DNA from: Desulfobacteraceae bacterium
Lineage (GTDB): Bacteria; Desulfobacterota; Desulfobacteria; Desulfobacterales; Desulfosarcinaceae
Assembly (NCBI GenBank): GCA_027068085.1
Contig: JAMOUQ010000014.1
Coordinates: 62,001 to 126,000 of the forward strand
Direction: 5' to 3'
DNA: 64,000 nt
A model generated the notes under the pieces. That model saw only the letters and a program-made list of their open reading frames with translations. It did no database searches and was not told the DNA's origin. The stretch's first letter is position 1. Each line of letters starts with the position of its first letter. The translations under genes and the position numbers were made by a program. Of this stretch, positions 9,182 to 17,200 are shown piece after piece.

Positions 9182-10661
9182 TCCCCTGACCATTCTGGTG
9201 ATAGACGATGAAAAGGGAATCCGGGACGGCGCCGAACGGATACTGTCGAAGATGGGCTTTTCCGTCATCACCGCCAGCCGGGGAGAAGAAGGACTGGAGA
9301 TTCTGGACGAAAAACCGGTTGCCATAATCCTGCTTGACCTGAAGATGCCCGGTATCGACGGAATGGAAGTCCTGGCCCGGGTAAACCGGCAATACCCCGA
9401 GGTGCTGGTGATCGTCATAACCGGATTTGCCACCATCGAAACCGCCATCGAGGCCATGAAGCAGGGAGCCTACGATTTCATCCCCAAACCGTTCGAGCCG
9501 GATCAGCTGCGGATCGTGGTCAACCGGGCCAGGGAAAAGATCCGCCTGGAAGCAGAGGCCCGGCGCCTGGAGGCCGAAAGACAGCGCACCCTGGCCGACC
9601 TTGGAGCCGAGCAAAGCCGGATCAGGACCATCATCGACTCGCTTCCCAACGGGGTCCTGGTGACAAATTCAGACGGCGTGGTGGTTTTTCTGAACCCGGC
9701 CCTCAAGCTGCAGCTGGGTCTGGCCCCCGACAGCGGCCCGGGCCGGGGTATCGAAAACTACATCTCCGATCAAGGCCTGCGGCAACTGATTCTGGACATA
9801 TCCAGGGGAAGACACGTCGATTTCGAAGACATTCCCCAGTATGAATTTTCCATTGCAGACCGCAAATACCTCCTGGCCCGGGCCCGCCCCGTTCTGGGGC
9901 CGCGCAACGAGTGCCTGGGGGCGGTGGTGAACGTGGTGGACATCACCGCCATGAAGGTCCTGGACCGGCTCAAGTCGGAGTTCGTCGCCAAAGTCTCCCA
10001 CGAGCTGCGCTCGCCGCTTTCAACCATCCACGAACAACTGGCCCTGGTACTAAACGACATCATCGACCAGGTGTCTTCCACCGACAGGCACCTGCTTTCG
10101 CGGGCCAAGGAGAAAACCAAGGGGCTCATCTCCCTGATAGGCGACCTGCTGGATCTTTCCAGGATCGAGGCCGGGGCGGTCTGCCAGGAAATCAAGCCGG
10201 TTCAGCTGGAAGACCTGCTGGAAAAGATCATCGATTTCCTGGGCGCCAGGGCCAAGGCCAAAAACCAGACCCTCACCCTGCAAAAGCCCGATCAAAGCCT
10301 GCCGCCGGTAAAGGCCGACCCCCTGACACTGGAAAGCATCTTCGGCAACCTGATAACCAACGCCATCAACTACACCGACGAGGGCGGCCAGATCACCGTG
10401 GCCATCGACCTTTCCGGAATCAACATCCGCGTCCAGGTAACCGACAACGGTTTCGGAATCGAAGAACGCCACCTGGACAGGATCTTCGAGCGCTTCTACC
10501 GGGTCAAGAACGAAAAGACCCGCTATATAACCGGTACCGGCCTGGGACTGCCCATAGTCAAGGGGTTGGTGGATTCCCTGGGCGGCTTCATCAGCGTCCG
10601 GAGCACGCCGGGCCAGGGCAGCACTTTCACGGTACTGCTGCCTGCCAACAACCATGCCTGA
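9165..10661 (+). CDS. Hybrid receiver-PAS-histidine kinase
   Basis: A 498-residue cytoplasmic protein with an N-terminal receiver domain (ILVIDDE, phospho-acceptor Asp58 in LLDLKMPG, Lys in PKPF). An Ala/Glu/Arg-rich coiled-coil linker occupies about 120-150 and a PAS domain about 150-262. A kinase core follows, with the H-box KVSHELRSPL (His279) and HATPase motifs DNGFGIEERH and GTGLGLPIVKG. It begins inside the end of the upstream kinase gene. Receiver-first kinases usually take phosphate from a partner kinase, so the neighbour is the natural donor. No DNA-binding output is encoded here. Confidence 0.9.
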   Translation: MKHLDDPLTILVIDDEKGIRDGAERILSKMGFSVITASRGEEGLEILDEKPVAIILLDLKMPGIDGMEVLARVNRQYPEVLVIVITGFATIETAIEAMKQGAYDFIPKPFEPDQLRIVVNRAREKIRLEAEARRLEAERQRTLADLGAEQSRIRTIIDSLPNGVLVTNSDGVVVFLNPALKLQLGLAPDSGPGRGIENYISDQGLRQLILDISRGRHVDFEDIPQYEFSIADRKYLLARARPVLGPRNECLGAVVNVVDITAMKVLDRLKSEFVAKVSHELRSPLSTIHEQLALVLNDIIDQVSSTDRHLLSRAKEKTKGLISLIGDLLDLSRIEAGAVCQEIKPVQLEDLLEKIIDFLGARAKAKNQTLTLQKPDQSLPPVKADPLTLESIFGNLITNAINYTDEGGQITVAIDLSGINIRVQVTDNGFGIEERHLDRIFERFYRVKNEKTRYITGTGLGLPIVKGLVDSLGGFISVRSTPGQGSTFTVLLPANNHA

Positions 10662-10676
10662 GCGCCTGGAAGAACG

Positions 10677-11564
10677 TTACCCGGACCTGAGCTGAGCGCC
10701 GTTTGGCCCTGGCGGATCTGAGAGGAATTCGGACGGCTCGACCCTGATGCCGGTCCAGAGGGCAAAGGTCCGGCTGGCCTGGTGGGCCAGGGTCGTGGTT
10801 CCGTCCATAAAGGGAATATCGCGCTTTCTGGCCCAGGACTGCCAGAAATTGCGCGCCCGTCCATAGTTGAGATCGTATACCAGCTCGCTTACCCGGCATT
10901 TGAGGCCGGCCACCACTTCGGCAAGCTGCCCGGACTCATCCGGGCTTGAGACCGAGGTGGCGTTGACCAGCAGGTGGACCGGCTCGGAAAAGCGGTCCAT
11001 GTCCTCCAGGGCCAGGGGCCTGCCGGCCACATCGGCTGCGAGCCCGGCCGCTTTCTGAAAATCCCGGCCCACCACCCATACCCTGGCCGCCCGCAGCCAG
11101 TTGAGGATGAACACCACTGCCCGCGCAACGCCGCCGGTGCCGAAAACCAGAGCCGTCTTGTCACCAACGTCGATGCCGGCCTCTTCAAGGGCGTCCATGA
11201 CCCCGATGGCGTTGGTATTGTATCCTTTCAGCAACCCTTTTCTGCAAACAACCGTGTTGACCGCTCCGATGATGTTGGCCCCTTCTGACAGCTGATCCAT
11301 GAAAGCCACGGCCTTTTCCTTGTAAGGCACGGTGATGTTGGCACCGGCAATGTTGAGAATCCGCAGGCTCTCCATAGCCTTGCCCAGGTTTTCGGGCCGT
11401 ACCATGAAGGGCACGTAGCTGGCGTCGATGCCGACTTTGGCGATCACGCGCCGGAACAGCCGGGGCGACCTGGAACGATACACCCGCCTGTCGCTGATGA
11501 TGCAAAAGACAGGGGCGTACAGGTCCAGCTGCGAACATGGAATGGACGCTTGGGAAAGGATCAC
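10677..11564 (-). CDS. aroE: Shikimate dehydrogenase-like protein with altered catalytic Asp
   Basis: AroE reduces 3-dehydroshikimate with NADPH. The fold is clear over 295 residues: NITVPYKE carries catalytic Lys81, the NADP loop is VFGTGGVARA, and the end has DGTTTLAHQASRTFALWTG with the conserved Gln. The motif normally read NTDxxG, which holds the catalytic Asp, is NTNAIG (Asn117). The substrate-binding HSxSP is RSRSP. The start is GTG 11564, which overlaps the upstream TGA as GTGA; another GTG at 11582 would add six residues. It is the last gene of the metF/hdrA operon. It may be inactive on shikimate or act on another substrate. Confidence 0.75.
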   Translation of the reverse strand: MILSQASIPCSQLDLYAPVFCIISDRRVYRSRSPRLFRRVIAKVGIDASYVPFMVRPENLGKAMESLRILNIAGANITVPYKEKAVAFMDQLSEGANIIGAVNTVVCRKGLLKGYNTNAIGVMDALEEAGIDVGDKTALVFGTGGVARAVVFILNWLRAARVWVVGRDFQKAAGLAADVAGRPLALEDMDRFSEPVHLLVNATSVSSPDESGQLAEVVAGLKCRVSELVYDLNYGRARNFWQSWARKRDIPFMDGTTTLAHQASRTFALWTGIRVEPSEFLSDPPGPNGAQLRSG

Positions 11565-11953
11565 TTCATATCCAAAAGCCACTTGATGCTCTGGGTTATC
11601 TGCTCGGCCGATGCCGGCTTGGCGAGATAATCGTCGGCCTCCATGCTCATTCCGTCATAATGGGAATAACGGGTAGAAGTCACATGGGAAGCCACCGCGG
11701 TGAGCATAAGAACCGGGATGTCGCGGTACTTGGGGTCGTTTTTCAGTTCCCGGCACACCGCGTACCCGTCCTTTTCCGGCATCATCACGTCCAGCACGAT
11801 CGCATCGGGCGGACTGGCCTTGACCTTCTCCAGGCCCTCGATGCCATCGTAGGCCACTTCGACGTCAAATCCTTCCTTTTCCAGGTTGCCCTGAACGATG
11901 GCGCAGAAATCCGGCTCATCGTCAACCACCAGTATTCTTTTCTTCTCGCCCAT
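11561..11953 (-). CDS. Stand-alone response-regulator receiver (CheY-like)
   Basis: A 130-residue single receiver domain with no output domain. It has the acidic pair DDE, phospho-acceptor Asp55 in IVLDVMMPEKDG, the Thr of LMLTAVAS and the Lys of YLAKPAS. It follows metF by 60 nt and its stop overlaps the aroE-like start (GTGA), so it is translated within the redox operon. Single receivers act by protein-protein contact or in phosphorelays. Candidate donors nearby are the two kinases at 7.7-10.7 kb. What it controls is unknown. Confidence 0.9.
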   Translation of the reverse strand: MGEKKRILVVDDEPDFCAIVQGNLEKEGFDVEVAYDGIEGLEKVKASPPDAIVLDVMMPEKDGYAVCRELKNDPKYRDIPVLMLTAVASHVTSTRYSHYDGMSMEADDYLAKPASAEQITQSIKWLLDMK

Positions 11954-12013
11954 GTTTCTCTCCTTTGCATGCTGTCGTTGAGGATATCGTCTCCAGAGCC
12001 TGCCCGGAACCGG

Positions 12014-12955
12014 TCAGTCCACCTGCGGCCGCGGCAGAACTCCCGCACGCTCGGCAATCTCGGGAACCTTGTGCTCCCACTCTATGGCCATCAGGTGCAC
12101 CCCGGCCACACCTTCCATCTCTTTGAACTCCTGAATCTGCTCGATGGCGAACTTGATTCCCTCTTCTGCCATCTTGCCCTTGCCGGCCCCTTCCAGACGC
12201 TTGATGAGTTCTTCGGGCACGTCCATGCCGGGCACGTTCTTGGCCATGTACTTTGCCATGCGGGCGCTTTTCATGGGAGTCACCCCGGCCAGGATACTGG
12301 CCCGCTCGGCAAGTCCCATGTCGACGGCCCGTTTCATGAACTGCCGGAAACGTTTCATGTTGTAGATACACTGGGTCTGGATGAAATCGGCTCCGGCATC
12401 GATCTTGTTGGCCAGCCGGTAAATCCGGTAGTCCACCGGATCGGCAAATGGATTGCAGGCCGCCCCGATGAAGATCTTCGGCGGCACATCGATGGGCTCG
12501 TCGTTGAGAAACTTGCCTTCGTCGCGCATCTTCTTCACCATGGCTATGAGCTGCATGGAGTCTATGTCGTAAACATTCTTGGACTGGGGATGGTTTCCGA
12601 AATGCTGGTGATCGCCAGACAGACAGAGCATGTTACGGATTCCCAGGGCATAGGCCCCCAGGACATCGGCCATCATGGCCAGGCGGTTGCGGTCGCGGCA
12701 GACCATCTGGAAATTGGGCTCCAGGCCGGCCTGAACCATCAAAGCGCTGGCAGCCTTGCTTGACATGCGCACCACCGCCGTCTGGTTGTCGGTCACGTTG
12801 ACGGCGTCCACCTTGCCCCTGAGATGCTCGAACTTTTCTTTCAGGTGATCGACGTTGGCGCCCTTGGGCGGTCCGCACTCTCCTGTAAAGGCAAAGTGAC
12901 CGGCTTTGAGCACCTTCTCCAGATTGCTTCCGGACTTGTATCCGTTCTCACTCAT
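12014..12955 (-). CDS. metF: Methylenetetrahydrofolate reductase MetF, partner of MetV
   Basis: A 313-residue TIM-barrel flavoprotein of the MTHFR family, which interconverts methylene- and methyl-tetrahydrofolate. Family segments include FAFTGECGPPKGAN near the start (catalytic Glu region), AVNVTDNQTAVVRMSS, QMVCRDRNR, NMLCLSGDH and ADFIQTQCIYN. Its ATG overlaps the metV stop by 4 nt, the usual arrangement of the MetF-MetV pair of the methyl branch of the Wood-Ljungdahl pathway. Electrons are expected through MetV, MvhD and HdrA encoded upstream rather than directly from NADH; that is inferred from context. Confidence 0.92.
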   Translation of the reverse strand: MSENGYKSGSNLEKVLKAGHFAFTGECGPPKGANVDHLKEKFEHLRGKVDAVNVTDNQTAVVRMSSKAASALMVQAGLEPNFQMVCRDRNRLAMMADVLGAYALGIRNMLCLSGDHQHFGNHPQSKNVYDIDSMQLIAMVKKMRDEGKFLNDEPIDVPPKIFIGAACNPFADPVDYRIYRLANKIDAGADFIQTQCIYNMKRFRQFMKRAVDMGLAERASILAGVTPMKSARMAKYMAKNVPGMDVPEELIKRLEGAGKGKMAEEGIKFAIEQIQEFKEMEGVAGVHLMAIEWEHKVPEIAERAGVLPRPQVD

Positions 12956-13620
12956 TTGACCAATTCCTCCCTTATGCTTCTGCGGGGTCCACCGTCACGG
13001 GCCGTGCGCCAGTCTTTGGCCGCCCGGAGCACGCGTAAATCTTCCAGCCGGTCCTGCTCCATTTTTTTGCGCACTATCTTGTCCCAGATACACTCTATAT
13101 CCGAGGAGACTTCACACTTGCCGTCGGCGCTTCCCCCGCAGGGGCCATGGAGAAGGCTCTTGGAGCAACGGGCTATGGGACACATCCCGTCGTAGAAGTG
13201 AATGATACAGGTTCCGCAACCGGCGCAGCGTTCTTCCCAAATCCCGTGCTGTACCGCACCTCCCATGAACTTCGTGTTGACCGCCGGAAAAAAACGCTGG
13301 TCCGGATACGCTTCGGAAAGAAACTGGGGTCCCACCCCGCAGGCCATGGAAAGTACGGCATCGTACTGGTCATAAGTGTCGCGCAGTTGCTCGACGTACT
13401 CCGGGTCGCACTGGCGCTCCAATACTTTTTCTTCCACTTCCAGGGGCCGGCCTTCTTTCTTGCGGGCAATCCTCAGGATCGAAGCCAGGACCTGAACCTC
13501 TTTCAGGCCGCCAACGTTGCAAACCGTCACGCATCCCTTGCAACCGACCAGCAGAATCTTCCCGCAGGACTTGACCATCTCCTGGATCTCTTCCAGGGGT
13601 TTACGATCGGCAATAATCAT
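12952..13620 (-). CDS. metV: MetV, iron-sulfur/zinc partner of methylenetetrahydrofolate reductase
   Basis: A 222-residue protein of the MTHFR C-terminal (MetV) family. It is Cys-rich: VGCKGCVTVCNVGG at the N-terminus, RQC and MACGVGP in the middle, then ERCAGCGTCIIHFYDGMCPIARCSKSLLHGPCGG, where several cysteines can ligate a cluster and zinc. In acetogens MetV links MetF to the electron-donating module, and its position between mvhD and metF fits that. The last four bases overlap metF (ATGA). The assignment rests on the signature LLHGPCGG and on context. Confidence 0.88.
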   Translation of the reverse strand: MIIADRKPLEEIQEMVKSCGKILLVGCKGCVTVCNVGGLKEVQVLASILRIARKKEGRPLEVEEKVLERQCDPEYVEQLRDTYDQYDAVLSMACGVGPQFLSEAYPDQRFFPAVNTKFMGGAVQHGIWEERCAGCGTCIIHFYDGMCPIARCSKSLLHGPCGGSADGKCEVSSDIECIWDKIVRKKMEQDRLEDLRVLRAAKDWRTARDGGPRRSIREELVK

Positions 13621-13721
13621 TTGTCACCTCTACTGTGTTGCGGCCGCCCGCCATCTTTCCGCGCCCGCCGCCTGCGGGCCGGAAGAAACTGCAGGCCGCC
13701 ATTTAACTTTAAACTCATCCC

Positions 13722-14144
13722 TCAACACTTGCCGGCAGACAGGGGGCTGGGCCCAAGCTGCCTTGTCTTCTCGGTCATCTCGGTGGCTATTTCGGCAAAA
13801 CGGGGTCCCATGGCGGAAGAAAGATTGAACATCCGGACCCTGTCAGGCTCCATGCCCAGCTGTTCCAATGTCTTCCTGACGTAATCTACCTTGCGGCGGG
13901 TTTTCAGATTTCCTTCCAGGAAATGGCATTCACCTTCCAGTCACCCCGCCACGTAAACTGCGTCGGCACCGTCTTCTATCACCCGCAACAGGTGGATGAT
14001 ATCGACCCTGCCGCTGCAGGGCACCTGGACCACCTTGACATTGGGCGGATAGTTAAGCCGCATGGATCCGGCCAGGTCTCCGGCTGCATACGCGCAGTAT
14101 TTGCAGCAAAACGCCAGGATTTGAGGTTCAAACCGATCATTCAT
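13722..14144 (-). CDS. mvhD: MvhD-like electron-transfer subunit, probable selenoprotein (in-frame UGA)
   Basis: MvhD carries a [2Fe-2S] cluster and passes electrons to HdrA. Read conventionally the frame stops after 67 residues at TGA 13941-13943. Read through, it gives 140 residues, the usual MvhD length. The UGA falls exactly where the family has Cys: VAG-U-LEGECHFLEGN, compare VAGC...G-(D/E)-CH-(Y/F)...GN. The other conserved cysteines are present (AFCCKYCAYAAGDLAG, VPCSGRVD), and the downstream part (YVRKTLEQLGMEPDRVRMFNLSS) is typical. A hairpin fit for a bacterial SECIS follows. Sec-containing MvhD/VhuD is known from methanogens and sulfate reducers. An ordinary gene caller would truncate this gene. 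Confidence 0.88.
13908..13924 (-). promoter_or_regulatory. Candidate bacterial SECIS hairpin of mvhD
   Basis: On the minus strand ATTTCC pairs with GGAAAT around the five-base loop TGGAA. The loop begins 22 nt after the UGA codon, within the 16-37 nt spacing reported for bacterial SECIS elements, and contains GG as many do. Confidence 0.6.
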
Positions 14145-14211
14145 CTATCGACCTTCCTTTCCCGTCAAAGTTGATGGCATAGAAAATCATCTTCGGCCCG
14201 CCGCCGGCAGC

Positions 14212-17200
14212 TCAGACGCACTCGGCGAAAAGGGCCGCCGTCTTGGCGATCAACTGCTCGTCGGTGAAATGCTTCAGGACAATGGCCTTGCCCGGACACT
14301 CGGCCACGCAGCACCCGCACCCGTGACAACCGGCCGGTTCGATCACGGCGTGACCTTCGTCTCCGATATACGGTGTTCCATACGGACACGTGCGCACGCA
14401 TGTCAGGCAGACCGCGCAGCGGTCCGGGTCCACTTCGGCCACGATGCCGCCCACCCAGATGGCGTCCTTGGACAGGATGGTGGCGGCTCGCGATACGGCT
14501 GCCTGGGCCTGGGCGATGGATTCGTCCAGGGACTTGGGGTAATGGGCCAGGCCGGCCATGAAGACCCCTTCGGAAGCAAAATCCACCGGCCGCAGCTTGG
14601 CATGGGCTTCCACCAGGAAACCTTCGGAATTAACCGGCACCTTGAACAGCTCGAAAAGATCCTTGTTGTCGTTGGGCACGATGGCCGAGGCCAGGATCAG
14701 CAGGTCGGGGGACAGTTCCACCGGCCGGCCCAGGATGTGGTCTTTCACCAGAACTCCCAGCCGTCCCCGGTCCCGGGCCACCCGCGGAGGATCTTCCGGG
14801 TCGAAACGGATGAAAAGAATACCCTTTTCACGGGCCTTGCGGTAAAGTTCCTCCCGGAAGCCGTAGGTCCGGATGTCCCGGTAAAGGATGAACACGTCCG
14901 TCTCCGGCTTCTGTTCTTTCAGGGCCAGGGCCGACTTTATGCTGTGGGTACAGCAGACCCGGCTGCACGAAGGCCTTTCTTCATTGCGCGATCCGACACA
15001 CTGGATGAACACCACGGTGTCGGCTTTTGCCAGGCGCGGATCCTCGGCGTTCATGGCCTGATCCAGGTCCTTGTGGGTCAGGACATCCGGATGCTCGCCG
15101 TACAGATACCCTTCCGGTTTATGCTCCCGGCCGCCGGTGGCCAGGATAGTTGCCCCGTGCTCGACAACGGTGGTTGTCAGGGTGGCGCCGGCAGTTGCCA
15201 GGGTGGTGGTGAAATTGCCCAGGATGCCGGAGGTCTCGATGGGTTCTGTCCGCAAAAAGAGCCTGATCCGGGGATGCTGTTTTACCCGTTCGATGAGCCG
15301 GGAAACATAGGGTGCCACCTGCTCGCCCTGCCAGGTCTGCCGCAGCCAGAGGGCATTGCCGCCCAGCCGGTCGGAACGTTCCGCCAGGTAGGCCTGGAAA
15401 CCCTGGTCGGCAATGCCCAGGGCCGCCTCCATGCCGGCCACCCCGCCGCCGACGACCAGGGCGGCCCGTTTCACCTCCATGCTCACCTGGTGCAGGGGCT
15501 CGATGTAGGCCGCCTTGGCAACCGCCATCCGCACCAGATCCTTTGCCTTCTCGGTGGCCTTTTGCGGGTCGTTCATGTGGACCCAGGTGTTCTGGTCCCG
15601 GATGTTGGCCATCTCGAACAGGTACTTGTTGAGACCGGCCTCCCTGATGGTCTCCTGAAACAGCGGTTCATGGGTGCGGGGAGAACAGGACGCCACGACC
15701 ACCCGGTTGATCTCCTTTTCCCGGATGACCTCTTTCATCTTCTCCTGGGTGTCCTGGGAGCAGGTGAATAAATTGTCTTCCACGTGGACCACGTGGGGCA
15801 GACCCTTGGCGTATTCTCTCACCGCCGGCACGTCGGCAATCCCGCCGATGTTTATCCCGCAGTTGCAGACAAAGACCCCGATACGGGGCTCCTGGCCGGA
15901 GACATCCAGCTCCGGGGGCAGGGATTTGGTGCGGATCATGCTGCCACGGGCTTCGGCCAGCCGGCTGGTGGCCCGGGCCGCTGCGGCCGAGGCCTCCATC
16001 ACCGACTGGGGGATGTCCTTGGGCCCCTGGAAGGCTCCGCAGACGTAGACCCCGGAACGGTTGGTGGCAACCGGGGACAAGTCGCTGGTGGCAGCGAAAA
16101 GATGCTTGTTCAGACCCACGTCCATCTTCCGGGCCAGGTCAACGGCCTGGTCGTTGGGCGCCAGGCCCACCGACAGGACCACCATGTCGAATACTTCTTC
16201 TTCCAGGCTGCCGTCCTCGGTGACATAGCGCAGCCGCAGGTGATCGTCTTCCACCGGATCGATGGTGTGAACCCGGGCGCGGACAAAGCGCACCCCCCGC
16301 TCCTGCTGTGCCCGCAGGTAGTAGCGGTCGAAATCCTTGCCGTGAGTCCGCATGTCCATGTAGAACACGGCCGTGTCCAGGTCTTTTTCACTGTGCTCCT
16401 TGGCGATCACCGTCTGCTTGGCCGCGTACATGCAGCAGACCGAAGAACAATAGCTGTGCCCGCACTGGTTGATGTCCCGCGAGCCGACACATTGCAGCCA
16501 GGCGATCTTTTCAGGCTCCCTGTGATCCGAAGGCCGTACCAGGTGGCCCTGGAAAGGACCGGAGGCCGACAGGATGCGCTCGAACTCCAGGCTGGTGACC
16601 ACGTTGGGGTGCTCGGCGTAACCGTAGAAGATGTGCCTGCTCGGATCGTAAGCCTTGAAGCCGGGAGCCAGGATGATGGAACCGACCTCCACCGTGGTCC
16701 GCCGCGGCTCCATTTGGTGATCTATGGCGTTGGCCAGGCAGGCCCGGACGCACTGGTAGCATTCCGAGCAGACCCCGCACTTGAGACAGCGGCTGGCCTC
16801 GCGGCAGGCTTCCTCTTCATTGTAACCATATGATATTTCCATGAAATTACATTGCCGGGCCTCCGGATCGAGGCACCTGACCGGTACCCGCTCGGCCTTT
16901 GGCTGGCCTTCGGTGTCAGGTCTGACGAAATCCCAGCGCTTTTCCCGGCCTTGGTAAAGATCGAGTCCGTTGATGAAGCGGCGGATGCTTTCGGCGGCCT
17001 CCTTGCCGCAGGCCACCGCCTCCACAACCGACTTGGGTCCGTAGACTACATCTCCGCCGGCAAAGACCCATTCCAAAGGTGTCTGCAAGGTGACCGGATC
17101 GGCTTTGAGACCGCCCGGCGGTGTTGTCTCGATTCCCTGCTCGGTTATGTTTTCCAGGTTGGCGCTCTGGCCGATGGCGATGATGACCGTATCGGCGAAA

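Noticed and set aside
13722-13724. The final Cys-UGA of mvhD considered as a C-terminal Cys-Sec motif
   Set aside because: The protein already has family length at this stop. The following codons are not conserved-looking, and no hairpin was seen at the right spacing.
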